The notes below the pieces were generated by a model that was not told the DNA's origin, searched no databases, and saw only the letters and a list, made by a program, of their open reading frames with translations. Of a stretch of DNA of 23,398 nt, positions 1-7,830 are shown piece by piece; position 1 is the stretch's first letter, and every line of letters starts with the position of its first letter. The position numbers and the translations under genes are program-made. Origin of the DNA: Lachnospiraceae bacterium (GTDB taxonomy: Bacteria; Bacillota; Clostridia; Lachnospirales; Lachnospiraceae); contig JAFTXF010000179.1 in the NCBI GenBank assembly GCA_017461685.1, forward strand, positions 1-23,398, given 5' to 3'.

Positions 1-35
1 AAACAAAGGGTCGCAGCAAATGCTTGCGACCCTTT
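1..35 (-). terminator. Intrinsic terminator of the yerC-like gene
   Basis: Perfect 11-bp inverted repeat, AAAGGGTCGCA at 5-15 and TGCGACCCTTT at 25-35, with a 9-nt loop. Read on the minus strand the stem is followed by TTTGTTT, which fits a rho-independent terminator 22 bp beyond the yerC-like stop codon. The plus strand lacks a T run after the stem. Confidence 0.75.
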
Positions 36-57
36 CATATATCGAAATATAAGAAAA

Positions 58-363
58 TTACTGAGACTTCTCAGTGACATGCTGTGTACGGGAAAATACC
101 ATGTCATAACCGTCATTACCATAATTTAAAGAACGGTTAACGCGGCTGATGGTAGCTGTTGAAGCACCGGTTTTCTCTGCAATTTCAAGATAGGTCTTTT
201 TTGCACTGAGCATAGTGGCAACTTCGTAGCGCTGAGATAGGGACAGTAATTCATTCACCGTACATAAATCTTCAAAAAAGATATAACATTCCTCTTTGGA
301 TTCCAGACTTAAGATTGCTTCAAAAAGCTTGTCGACAGCTTCTGTTTTGATTTTCTTATTCAT
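58..363 (-). CDS. yerC: TrpR-related protein of the YerC/YecD family
   Basis: 101-aa predicted DNA-binding protein, close to the usual ~100 aa of the YerC/YecD family, which is related to the Trp repressor. The C-terminal half has the family helix-turn-helix signature, seen as TYLEIAEKTGASTATISRV followed by NRSLNYGNDGYDM. I start it at the ATG at 363 because GAGG lies 7-8 nt upstream; the in-frame ATG at 378 has no good ribosome site. The regulated genes are not known for this family in general, and tryptophan control should not be assumed. It is a single gene here, divergent from the DUF1836 gene, with its own promoter and terminator. Family assignment is firm; function is inferred. Confidence 0.9.
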   Translation of the reverse strand: MNKKIKTEAVDKLFEAILSLESKEECYIFFEDLCTVNELLSLSQRYEVATMLSAKKTYLEIAEKTGASTATISRVNRSLNYGNDGYDMVFSRTQHVTEKSQ

Positions 364-436
364 AAAGTGACCTCGCATAATAGATTGAGTGATAATACAC
401 TTTTGTTCTGTAAAGTTTTAAACTGTTACTAAATAA

Positions 437-465
437 ATACTAACATAATTTGTCCGGATTGTAAA
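437..465 (-). promoter_or_regulatory. Promoter of the yerC-like gene, with an overlapping inverted repeat
   Basis: On the minus strand TTTACA (465-460) and TAGTAT (442-437) are separated by 17 bp, and a TG sits one base before the -10, giving an extended -10. An inverted repeat, CCGGAT at 454-459 and ATCCGG at 471-476, straddles the -35 box and could be an operator. The promoter match is good; the operator role is inferred. Confidence 0.55.
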
Positions 466-575
466 GATGTATCCGGCATTTCTGTGTGGAATCGTTTTAC
501 ATAAAGCGACAAGATAGATTTTTGTAGTAATGAAAACGGAGCAGGAGTAATTGATGCTGAAATAGTTTTTTTTAC

Positions 576-604
576 TTGCGGGATTTTACAAATTAGACTA
601 TAAT
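576..604 (+). promoter_or_regulatory. Promoter of the DUF1836-PHP operon
   Basis: A perfect TATAAT at 599-604 lies 17 bp downstream of TTGCGG at 576-581 (3 of 6 matches to TTGACA). The ribosome site GGAGG at 619-623 follows shortly, so the leader would be very short. Confidence 0.6.
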
Positions 605-628
605 ATCAAATATAGTTTGGAGGTAATT

Positions 629-1237
629 ATGACTATCGATACGGAAAACTTATTAGAAAGTATTATGGCCAGCCTCGACAGATTTGAACATCTGAAGGCT
701 GAGGATATCCCGAATATGGATTTGTATATGGATCAGGTTACCACTTTAATGGAGAATAGCTTAAAGGCTGCATCCAGACACGGTGATGAGGACAAGATTT
801 TGACCAAGACCATGATTAATAATTATGCCAAGAATAATTTGCTTCCGGCTCCGGTGAAGAAGAAATATTCCAAGGAGCATATTTTGGTATTGGTTTTTAT
901 TTATTATTATAAAGGAATTTTGTCTATCGGAGACATTCAGAAGCTGTTAGCACCGTTAAATGAACACTTTTTTGCCAATGAGTCCGGTATGAAGATAGAA
1001 GATATTTATGAAGAAGTATTTTCTATGGAGAAGGACCAGTTAGAGACATTGAAAAAGGACGTAGCTGCCAAGTATCAGGCGGCCGAGGAGCAGTTCGAGG
1101 AAGCGCCCGAAGAGCATCAGAAGTTCTTAAAGAAGTTTGCATTTATTTGTGCGCTGAGCTTTGATGTATATGTGAAGAAGCTCATTATTGAGAAGTTGAT
1201 AGATGACCTTCCGGATATGGATGACAAGAAGAAGTAA
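629..1237 (+). CDS. DUF1836 domain-containing protein
   Basis: 202-aa protein of the DUF1836 family, common in Clostridia and Bacilli and of unsettled function. The start is the ATG at 629, 5 nt after GGAGG; an in-frame TTG at 617 lies in front of the ribosome site and is rejected. Residues ~50-105 contain the family core: a predicted DNA-binding-like helical segment (KTMINNYAKNNLLPAPVKKK) and then YSKEHILVLVFIYYYKGILS. The remainder is acidic and helical, ending in DDLPDMDDKKK. The core resembles a MerR-type winged helix, so a regulatory role is plausible but not shown. It is co-transcribed with the PHP gene, 9 bp downstream. Confidence 0.85.
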   Translation: MTIDTENLLESIMASLDRFEHLKAEDIPNMDLYMDQVTTLMENSLKAASRHGDEDKILTKTMINNYAKNNLLPAPVKKKYSKEHILVLVFIYYYKGILSIGDIQKLLAPLNEHFFANESGMKIEDIYEEVFSMEKDQLETLKKDVAAKYQAAEEQFEEAPEEHQKFLKKFAFICALSFDVYVKKLIIEKLIDDLPDMDDKKK

Positions 1238-1246
1238 GGACTTAAT

Positions 1247-1960
1247 ATGAAATATATCATTGATTTGCATACACATTCCGTTTTTGGCGGACATGCATAC
1301 AGTACAGTTCAGGAGAACGTGGCTGTGGCGAAAGAGCGCGGCCTGGCAGTATACGGGATTAGCGAGCATGGGCCTGCTATGCCCGGAGGCCCTCATATGT
1401 ATTATTTTGCAAATTTGAAGGTGCTGCCGAAGGAAATCGAAGGCGTGCGCGTATTAAAGGGCTGTGAAGCCAATATTATCAACAGAGAAGGACATCTTGA
1501 TTTGCAGGATGATTTGCTGGCGGGCTTGGATTATGCCATTGCCAGTCTGCATTTACCGTGTATTTCCAGCGGTACAGCCAGAGAGAATACGGACTGCCTG
1601 ATTAAAGCTATGGATAATCCCAAGGTGTGCATGATCGGGCACCCGGACGATGCCAGATATCCATTGGAATACGAACGTCTCGTATCTGCTGCTAAGGAGA
1701 AAGGGATACTGTTGGAGGTCAATAATTCGTCACTGAGTCCGCTTTCTTTTCGTGCAGGTGCTTTGGAAAATGTTATGACGTATTTGGCACTCTGTAAGCA
1801 ATATCAGGTTCCGGTTATTTTGGGAACAGACAGCCATTATTCCAGCTATGTGGGAGATTTCGGCTATGTGGAGAATGCCCTTAAAATGGCTGACTTTCCG
1901 GAAGAACTGGTGGTAAATACAAGCCTGGAAAAGCTTTGTAAATACATTCCTTCATTATAA
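1247..1960 (+). CDS. PHP-domain phosphohydrolase (YcdX-like)
   Basis: 237-aa cytosolic metal-dependent phosphoesterase of the PHP family, YcdX-like group. It opens with the first metal motif DLHTHS and the family-typical GHAYST, followed by EHGPAMPG near residue 40. Further likely metal ligands are the Glu in GCEANI, the His in ASLHLP, the His in IGHPDD and the D-H pair in GTDSHY near the C-terminus, so the site looks complete. The length matches the ~240-aa family. GGA precedes the ATG, and the gene lies 9 bp after the DUF1836 gene in the same operon. The physiological substrate is not known; a phosphatase is the usual annotation. Confidence 0.88.
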   Translation: MKYIIDLHTHSVFGGHAYSTVQENVAVAKERGLAVYGISEHGPAMPGGPHMYYFANLKVLPKEIEGVRVLKGCEANIINREGHLDLQDDLLAGLDYAIASLHLPCISSGTARENTDCLIKAMDNPKVCMIGHPDDARYPLEYERLVSAAKEKGILLEVNNSSLSPLSFRAGALENVMTYLALCKQYQVPVILGTDSHYSSYVGDFGYVENALKMADFPEELVVNTSLEKLCKYIPSL

Positions 1961-2015
1961 TGGAGTGTAGTGACAAACGGGAAAGAATGATTTGATCCGA
2001 TAAATATATAATATA

Positions 2016-2073
2016 AAAGATTGCCTGAAGGAAAACGGTGCGCGCCGTTACCTTCTGACAATCTTTATTTTTT
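2016..2073 (+). terminator. Intrinsic terminator of the DUF1836-PHP operon
   Basis: Long interrupted stem. AAAGATTG (2016-2023) pairs with CAATCTTT (2059-2066), GAAGG (2027-2031) with CCTTC (2051-2055), and AACGG (2034-2038) with CCGTT (2045-2049). The run ATTTTTTT follows the stem. It lies 55 bp after the PHP stop codon. On the other strand it is also followed by a short T stretch and may serve the convergent gene. Confidence 0.8.
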
Positions 2074-2112
2074 TGTTACATACGAAAGTACGCTTTCCTA
2101 TGTAACAAAAAA
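2069..2112. terminator. Second hairpin in the convergent intergenic space, probably bidirectional
   Basis: A perfect 14-bp inverted repeat, TTTTTTGTTACATA at 2069-2082 and TATGTAACAAAAAA at 2099-2112, has a further 5-bp pair inside (GAAAG 2084-2088 with CTTTC 2093-2097). The T and A runs are part of the arms, so either strand gives a stem flanked by U. It sits between the convergent PHP and minus-strand membrane-protein genes. Confidence 0.6.
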
Positions 2113-2160
2113 CGTTCCATCCGTTAAAAAAATAAAATCAGTGAAACAAAAGGATAAGTA

Positions 2161-2913
2161 TTATTCCACGCGTCCGGTCATGTTGTCCAGGAATTGCAGA
2201 GCATAATCTACACACTCAGAATAACCGGCAAGGCCGAATACAACCTCCTGGCCGTCACTGTTAAAGGTGTAGTGCTCCTGAAAATCCTCTGAGCCGGTCA
2301 CATAAATACCAACCGGGATAGGCTGCTCCATGCCTTCCGGGGAACGGTGATTGGTGGTGTCCACATAGGTGATATCGGTAAGAGACTCTTCATATTCGGT
2401 CTGGTCAATGATTTTGGCATAGTCTACATAATAGAAAGAGTCTCCGTAATAAGCTAACTGCTCAGGGGAGAGCACTTCCCGTATGTCTATAAAAACATCA
2501 TTGTATATATAGCGGTCAAAAAGATCCTCAGGAGCTAATAAGACATCCAGCTCCTGGGCTGCAATACGCACAAATAAGATTTCGGTGGTGGTTGGGTCGG
2601 CCTCGGTGCTTATCTGAAAAGAACTGTCTAAAATAAGCTGCTCCTCTTCAGTATCGATACCGAAAAGCTCCTCTAATTCAGCGGTGTACCGGTCTACAGT
2701 CTCTTCGTTAGGAACACAGTCAATGAATGCAGCCATAAATACAGTATCTTTGCTGGTCAATATATGACAAAGCATGCTGACTGTAAAAATCAAAAAGAAA
2801 GCAATAATAAGAACATGCCACTTATAATATTCCCAAAAGTATTCCAGCCGTTTCTTTAAAGGCTGAGTTTTGACGCGCTCGCGTTCTTCTCTAAATTCAT
2901 CCATTGCTGCCAT
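2161..2913 (-). CDS. Membrane-anchored protein of unknown function
   Basis: 250-aa protein that I do not recognise. Residues 1-30 are charged (REERERVKTQPLKKRLEYF) and predicted cytosolic. One membrane helix follows at about 34-55 (WHVLIIAFFLIFTVSMLCHI). About 190 residues after it are rich in Asp, Glu and Tyr and poor in Cys, and are predicted to be outside the cell. There is no lipobox or signal-peptide cleavage site, so a single-pass anchored topology is likely. The ATG at 2913 is chosen because GAGG lies 7 nt upstream; an earlier in-frame ATG at 2952 lacks a ribosome site. The gene is transcribed away from clpB and convergent with the PHP operon. The architecture is typical of uncharacterised Lachnospiraceae envelope proteins. 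Confidence 0.75.
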   Translation of the reverse strand: MAAMDEFREERERVKTQPLKKRLEYFWEYYKWHVLIIAFFLIFTVSMLCHILTSKDTVFMAAFIDCVPNEETVDRYTAELEELFGIDTEEEQLILDSSFQISTEADPTTTEILFVRIAAQELDVLLAPEDLFDRYIYNDVFIDIREVLSPEQLAYYGDSFYYVDYAKIIDQTEYEESLTDITYVDTTNHRSPEGMEQPIPVGIYVTGSEDFQEHYTFNSDGQEVVFGLAGYSECVDYALQFLDNMTGRVE

Positions 2914-2964
2914 AATCTGTCCTCTTTTCTGATATATGTATAATACTTGCACATATTAGTTCTT

Positions 2965-3044
2965 ATAATAATATGATGTTGGGGTCAAAAGATATGCAAG
3001 CATATCGTGGTTTATGGCTTTTGACCCTGGCATAATAATATTAT
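2965..3044. repeat. 80-bp imperfect palindrome upstream of clpB
   Basis: Nested inverted repeats. The outer AT-rich arms are 2965-2978 and 3031-3044 (12 of 14 complementary). The middle arms are GGGTCAAAAG (2982-2991) and CTTTTGACCC (3018-3027), perfect. An inner hairpin GATATGC-AA-GCATATC spans 2991-3006. It lies between the divergent start of the minus-strand membrane-protein gene and the clpB promoter. It could be a small non-autonomous repeat or a shared operator. The rest of the 295-bp intergenic space is AT-rich sequence and the clpB promoter. Confidence 0.6.
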
Positions 3045-3150
3045 GTTACCTTACACAAGTTTTCTTGTCAATAAATGGATTCTGTAAACTATATTAAAAA
3101 AATGTAAAATATTAGAAATGCGGTTTTATTATTTTTTTATAAAAATATGC

Positions 3151-3178
3151 TTGCATTCACACGAAAGTGTGTTATATT
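3151..3178 (+). promoter_or_regulatory. clpB promoter with a dyad in the spacer
   Basis: TTGCAT (3151-3156) and TATATT (3173-3178) are 16 bp apart, a good vegetative promoter about 70 bp before the clpB start. The spacer contains the perfect inverted repeat CACAC-GAAA-GTGTG (3158-3171), well placed for a repressor. No CIRCE element and no tandem CtsR heptads are visible. Confidence 0.55.
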
Positions 3179-3247
3179 AGATGTAGAACAAGTAAAACAT
3201 TCTGCGAGTGTCGATAAAAAGGCACTTGACGTAAAGGAGGATGGGTT

Positions 3248-5833
3248 ATGAATATTACAAAATTTACACAGAAATCTATACAGGCAGTTGAGGGCTGCCA
3301 GAAGTTAGCAGTAGAGTATGGCAATCAGGAGATAGAGCAGGAGCATTTGCTTTACAGTTTGCTTACCGTGGAGGACAGTCTGATTAGTAAGCTGATTGAG
3401 AAGATGGATATTCAGCTTGCATATTTTCAAAATGCAGTAGAGCAGGCAATTCAGAAGCGGGTGAAGGTTCAGGGCGGCCAGATGCAGATTGGTTCTGATT
3501 TAAATAAGGCGTTATTGCGTGCAGAGGACGAGGCCAAGGCTTTGGGAGACGAGTATGTGTCCGTAGAGCACTTATTTCTGGCATTACTGCATGGGCCGAA
3601 TAGAGCGTTAAAGGCTTTATTTCGGGAATTTGGCATCAACAGAGAGCGGTTTTTACAGGCCCTCAGTACCGTGCGAGGTAATCAGCGCGTGACCAGTGAT
3701 AATCCGGAGGCTACTTATGACACCTTGAATAAGTACGGACAGGAGCTGGTGGAGAAGGCCAGAGAGGGTAAGATGGACCCGGTCATCGGCAGAGATGCGG
3801 AGATTCGTAATGTCATCCGTATTTTGTCCCGTAAGACCAAGAATAACCCGGTTTTGATTGGTGAGCCGGGCGTAGGTAAGACTGCTGTTGTGGAAGGACT
3901 TGCTCAGCGTATTGTACGCGGGGATGTGCCGGAGGGACTGAAGGACAAAAAGATTTTTTCTCTGGATATGGGTGCATTGGTAGCAGGAGCCAAGTATCGA
4001 GGTGAATTTGAAGAGCGTCTGAAGGCAGTGTTAGAGGATGTAAAAAACAGCGACGGACAGATTATTCTTTTTATCGATGAGCTCCATACCATTGTAGGCG
4101 CCGGCAAGACTGACGGCGCTATGGATGCCGGCAATATGTTAAAACCGATGCTTGCCCGAGGAGAGCTGCATTGTATCGGTGCTACTACTTTGGATGAGTA
4201 CCGACAGTATATTGAAAAGGACGCTGCATTAGAGCGTCGTTTCCAGCCGGTTATGGTAGAGGAGCCTACAGTGGAGGATACCATTTCTATTGTGCGAGGT
4301 CTGAAGGAGCGCTATGAAGTATATCACGGGGTGAAGATTTTGGACAATGCGCTGGTAAGTGCGGCTATGCTTTCCCATAGATATATTTCTGACCGTTTCC
4401 TGCCGGATAAGGCTATTGACCTGGTGGACGAGGCCTGCGCACTGATTAAGACGGAGCTGGACAGCATGCCTACAGAGTTAGATGAGCTGCAGCGCAGAGT
4501 GACACAGATGGAGATAGAAGAAGCAGCCCTTAAGAAGGAAGAGGATAAGTTGAGTCAGGACAGATTGGCTGCATTGCAGGCGGAGCTGGCTGAGCTTAAG
4601 GAAGCGTTCAAAGTGCAGAAGGCCCAGTGGGACAATGAGAAGAAAAGTGTGGAGCGCCTGTCCGGTCTTCGGGAGGAGATTGAGGAGGTAAACCGCCAGA
4701 TTCAGATTGCCAGTCAGAATGGAGATTTGGAGAAGGCAGCAGAGCTTAGCTACGGTAAACTGCCGAGCTTGAAGCGAGAGCTTGCGCAGGCAGAGGAAAA
4801 GACCAAAACCGCAGACAATAGACTGGTGCATGAGAATGTATCTGACGAAGAGATTGCCCGTATTATCAGCCGTTGGACCGGTATTCCGGTGGCCAAGCTG
4901 ACAGAGGGTGAGCGTAGTAAGATATTGCATCTGGACACAGAGCTTCATAAGCGTGTGGTAGGTCAGGAGGAAGGCGTGCAGAAGGTGACGGAGGCCATTC
5001 TTCGTTCCAAGGCAGGTATCAAGGATCCTACCAAGCCAATCGGTTCCTTTTTATTCCTGGGTCCTACCGGTGTTGGTAAGACAGAGCTTGCCAAATCATT
5101 GGCAGAGGCATTGTTTGATGATGAGTCCAATATGGTGCGTATTGATATGAGTGAGTATATGGAGAAATACTCCGTGTCCAGGCTGATTGGAGCGCCTCCG
5201 GGATATGTAGGCTATGAGGAAGGCGGACAGCTGACCGAGGCAGTACGCAGAAAGCCTTATTCCGTAGTGCTCTTTGACGAAATCGAGAAGGCACATCCGG
5301 ATGTATTTAACGTACTTTTGCAGGTGTTAGATGACGGACGTATTACCGACTCTCAGGGCCGTACCGTGGACTTTAAGAATACCATTTTAATTATGACTTC
5401 CAATATCGGCGCACACTATTTATTGGAGGGCATCAGTGAGAACGGTGACATTCGTCCGGAAGCAGAGGAAATGGTAATGCAGGAGCTTCGTGCACATTTC
5501 AGACCGGAGTTTTTGAACCGTCTGGATGAGACGATTTTATTTAAACCGTTGACAAAAGAGCACGTTGGTCATATTATTGACTTGATTTTAGCAGATGTCA
5601 ATAAACGTCTGGCAGATAAAGAGCTGACCATTCGGCTGACTCCGGCAGCAGAAGTGTTTATCGTGGACAGCGCCTACGACCCGGTTTACGGGGCACGTCC
5701 GCTGAAGCGCTTTATGCAGAGGACAGTGGAGACTCTGGCAGCCCGCTTGATCTTAAGCGATGGAGTAGAGGCAGGAGATATTATCCTGATTGATGTGGAG
5801 GATGGCAGATTGGAAGCTCACAGACAGGGATAA
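3248..5833 (+). CDS. clpB: ATP-dependent disaggregase chaperone ClpB
   Basis: 861-aa AAA+ protein-disaggregating chaperone that works with DnaK to rescue aggregated proteins in the cytosol; the length matches E. coli ClpB (857 aa). Domains in order: N-terminal Clp repeat domain (~1-145); first ATPase domain with Walker A GEPGVGKT near residue 205 and Walker B ILFIDE near 275; a coiled-coil middle domain (~405-525, very rich in Glu, Lys and Leu), which distinguishes ClpB from ClpC and ClpA; second ATPase domain with Walker A GPTGVGKT near 604 and Walker B VVLFDE; and the C-terminal small domain with GARPLKR. No ClpP-binding tripeptide is seen. AAAGGAGG at 3233-3240 fixes the start. It has its own promoter and may be cotranscribed with the DUF4250 gene 35 bp downstream. 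Confidence 0.98.
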   Translation: MNITKFTQKSIQAVEGCQKLAVEYGNQEIEQEHLLYSLLTVEDSLISKLIEKMDIQLAYFQNAVEQAIQKRVKVQGGQMQIGSDLNKALLRAEDEAKALGDEYVSVEHLFLALLHGPNRALKALFREFGINRERFLQALSTVRGNQRVTSDNPEATYDTLNKYGQELVEKAREGKMDPVIGRDAEIRNVIRILSRKTKNNPVLIGEPGVGKTAVVEGLAQRIVRGDVPEGLKDKKIFSLDMGALVAGAKYRGEFEERLKAVLEDVKNSDGQIILFIDELHTIVGAGKTDGAMDAGNMLKPMLARGELHCIGATTLDEYRQYIEKDAALERRFQPVMVEEPTVEDTISIVRGLKERYEVYHGVKILDNALVSAAMLSHRYISDRFLPDKAIDLVDEACALIKTELDSMPTELDELQRRVTQMEIEEAALKKEEDKLSQDRLAALQAELAELKEAFKVQKAQWDNEKKSVERLSGLREEIEEVNRQIQIASQNGDLEKAAELSYGKLPSLKRELAQAEEKTKTADNRLVHENVSDEEIARIISRWTGIPVAKLTEGERSKILHLDTELHKRVVGQEEGVQKVTEAILRSKAGIKDPTKPIGSFLFLGPTGVGKTELAKSLAEALFDDESNMVRIDMSEYMEKYSVSRLIGAPPGYVGYEEGGQLTEAVRRKPYSVVLFDEIEKAHPDVFNVLLQVLDDGRITDSQGRTVDFKNTILIMTSNIGAHYLLEGISENGDIRPEAEEMVMQELRAHFRPEFLNRLDETILFKPLTKEHVGHIIDLILADVNKRLADKELTIRLTPAAEVFIVDSAYDPVYGARPLKRFMQRTVETLAARLILSDGVEAGDIILIDVEDGRLEAHRQG

Positions 5834-5868
5834 ATTCCTAATAAATTCCCTGACGGAAAGGATATTTT

Positions 5869-6042
5869 ATGATACCAAAAGACCCGGTGATGTTATTAAG
5901 TTTTGTAAATATGCGCTTGCGTGACCGTAATATGGATTTAGATGCATTGTGCGAGGACTTGGATGTGGAGAAGGCTGAGATTGAGGATGCCCTGGCGCGG
6001 ATTGACTACCATTATAGTGCGGAGAGGAATCAGTTTATATAG
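5869..6042 (+). CDS. DUF4250 domain-containing small protein
   Basis: 57-aa protein beginning MIPKDPVMLLSFVNMRLRD and ending RIDYHYSAERNQFI, which is the whole DUF4250 family pattern. Members are ~55-60 aa, so it is full length. The acidic middle (DLDALCEDLDVEKAEIEDAL) suggests a small helical, perhaps helix-turn-helix-like, fold. The ribosome site GGAAAGG ends 8 nt before the ATG. Function is unknown. It lies 35 bp after clpB on the same strand and probably shares its transcript. It is short enough to be missed by length-filtered gene calling. Confidence 0.85.
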   Translation: MIPKDPVMLLSFVNMRLRDRNMDLDALCEDLDVEKAEIEDALARIDYHYSAERNQFI

Positions 6043-6169
6043 CTGCATGCATCCGGAGGACTGGCGGCAGGTGCTGTAACATAGGTTGAGGCAGTCTGTA
6101 TAGATGGGGCTTCTAAAGGGCACGGCATATGCATAAATTGTATAAAGTTTCTTTCGAGGCTGATATTTT

Positions 6170-6874
6170 ATGAAAAAACGTATACGAAGAGCAGGACAGA
6201 GATTATGGATTTATGTTTTAATCATTGGTCTGCTCTTTTTGTTTAGGACTGATATACACTATATGCTAAAGGAAGCTATAGAAACTGTGACCGGTTATGC
6301 TGTGACAGGGGAGGACGGTACCAAAATTATTGCCCTCACCTTTGATGACGGACCGCACCCGATTTATACGCCGGAGCTTTTGGCGGGCTTAAAGGAGCGA
6401 GGCGTGACAGCTACTTTTTTTGTGACGGGAGCCAATGCCACCTTGTATCCGGAACTGATTGAGCAGATGCAGGAGGACGGACATATTGTCGGAAATCACA
6501 CCTACCATCATGTGCAGCTTTCCAGTGTGGGAGAGGACATCTTTTTGCAGGAGCTCAAAGAAACCAACCGGGTGCTGGAAGAGATTTTGGGTAAGGAGAT
6601 TGAGTACGTGAGACCGCCGTTTGGCGATTGGAGTAAGTCTATTGAACAGGAAATAGACATGTTTCCGGTGTTGTGGGACATTGATCCTCTGGATTGGTGT
6701 AGCGGGAGTACCGCGCAGATTGTAAAGAGGGTACTGGACAAAGCGGAGGACCATGCCATTATTTTGATGCATGATGAATATGCCACCAGCGTGGAGGCAG
6801 CGTTGCAGATTGTTGATGAACTGCTGGAGGATGGGTATGAGTTTGTGACGGTGGAGAGAATTTTATTGCAGTAG
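6170..6874 (+). CDS. Membrane-anchored polysaccharide deacetylase (NodB domain)
   Basis: 234-aa carbohydrate esterase family 4 enzyme, likely removing acetyl groups from peptidoglycan or another wall polymer outside the membrane. A short basic N-terminus and one hydrophobic helix (~12-28, LWIYVLIIGLLFLF) anchor it. The NodB motifs are all present: TFDDGP (catalytic base Asp and metal Asp), HTYHH (metal histidines), RPPFGDW, a DIDPLDW segment, and ILMHD with the C-terminal catalytic His. The family-typical length and complete site imply activity. GAGG lies ~12 nt before the ATG. It follows the DUF4250 gene by 127 bp, in which I see no clear promoter. The exact substrate cannot be read from sequence. 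Confidence 0.92.
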   Translation: MKKRIRRAGQRLWIYVLIIGLLFLFRTDIHYMLKEAIETVTGYAVTGEDGTKIIALTFDDGPHPIYTPELLAGLKERGVTATFFVTGANATLYPELIEQMQEDGHIVGNHTYHHVQLSSVGEDIFLQELKETNRVLEEILGKEIEYVRPPFGDWSKSIEQEIDMFPVLWDIDPLDWCSGSTAQIVKRVLDKAEDHAIILMHDEYATSVEAALQIVDELLEDGYEFVTVERILLQ

Positions 6875-7024
6875 TTGTTTGTGCAAAAAAATCTGTTAAT
6901 ACAGGGCGAAAGGGACATTATTTCAGGAAAAATCACTGTGTAATTCAGGAAAAAATCATTGCATCTTGTAATAAATAATTTAATGTGATAAATTAAAGTT
7001 ATTAAGGCAATATGGAGGCTGTAC

Positions 7025-7738
7025 ATGGAATTAACGACAATATTTTTTGATTTAGACGGAACACTTTTGCCGATGGATGAAGAAATATTCATTCAGGCAT
7101 ATTTTAGAGGACTTGTCATGAAGCTGGCACCCCATGGGTATGAGCAGGAGGGACTTGTGAAGTCCATTTGGACAGGCGTCAAGGCGATGGTGAAAAATAC
7201 CGGAGAATGCACCAATGAGGAGATGTTTTGGAAAGCATTTACAGATATATACGGAGAAAAGTGCCGTCAGGATGAGGGGATTTTCGAAGAATTTTATGTA
7301 AATGAATTCCAGAAAGTACAGAAGATGTGTGGCTTTGATGCAAAGGCAGCAGAAGTTATTGCCGAACTTAAACGCATGGGATATCGCCTGGTGCTTGCTA
7401 CCAATCCACTTTTTCCGGCAATAGCGACAGAAAGCCGTGTCCGCTGGGCCGGCCTTTCACCGGAAGATTTTGTATATATTTCCACTTATGAGAATTCCAA
7501 TCACAGCAAGCCGAACTTAGATTATTATAAAGAAATTATGGACAAGATCGGCGTGACTGCGAAAGAGTGCCTGATGGTAGGCAATAATGTGGACGAGGAT
7601 ATGATTGCAGGGGAACTGGGCATGAGGACATTTCTTTGTCCGAAGTGCCTGATTAATAAGCAGGGAAAGAATATTTCGGCTTATAGACAGGGGGAATTGT
7701 CTGATTTGCCGGTGTATGTCGGAAGTTTAAAAGAATAA
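7025..7738 (+). CDS. HAD superfamily hydrolase, subfamily IA-like
   Basis: 237-aa cytosolic haloacid-dehalogenase-type phosphohydrolase. Motif I is FFDLDGTLLP (nucleophile D10, acid/base D12), motif II is LATNP, a Lys in SKPNLDYY serves as motif III, and motif IV is MVGNNVDEDMIAG with the metal-binding Asp pair. A helical cap lies between motif I and motif II (~18-110), as in HAD-IA proteins. GGAGG at 7015-7019 sets the start. A pair of near-identical 17-18-nt repeats lies upstream at 6922-6961. It is probably transcribed alone, 150 bp after the deacetylase gene. The substrate is unknown; phosphoglycolate or a nucleotide are family possibilities. Confidence 0.9.
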   Translation: MELTTIFFDLDGTLLPMDEEIFIQAYFRGLVMKLAPHGYEQEGLVKSIWTGVKAMVKNTGECTNEEMFWKAFTDIYGEKCRQDEGIFEEFYVNEFQKVQKMCGFDAKAAEVIAELKRMGYRLVLATNPLFPAIATESRVRWAGLSPEDFVYISTYENSNHSKPNLDYYKEIMDKIGVTAKECLMVGNNVDEDMIAGELGMRTFLCPKCLINKQGKNISAYRQGELSDLPVYVGSLKE

Positions 7739-7830
7739 TCTATAAAAAAACTTAATAAATATTTTTGGCGATTTTGAGGGAACAAAATACCAAATTCTGC
7801 GTTATATATATAGAAGGGGAAGAAATGTTC

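Noticed and set aside
2982..3027. CtsR operator upstream of clpB
   Set aside because: GGTCAAA and its complement occur, but as distant inverted copies and not as the closely spaced direct heptads CtsR needs, and they lie ~125 bp before the -35.
5825..5852. CAGGGA/TCCCTG repeat at the end of clpB as a terminator
   Set aside because: Only six pairs, long AT-rich loop, overlaps the stop codon and is followed directly by the DUF4250 ribosome site with no T run.
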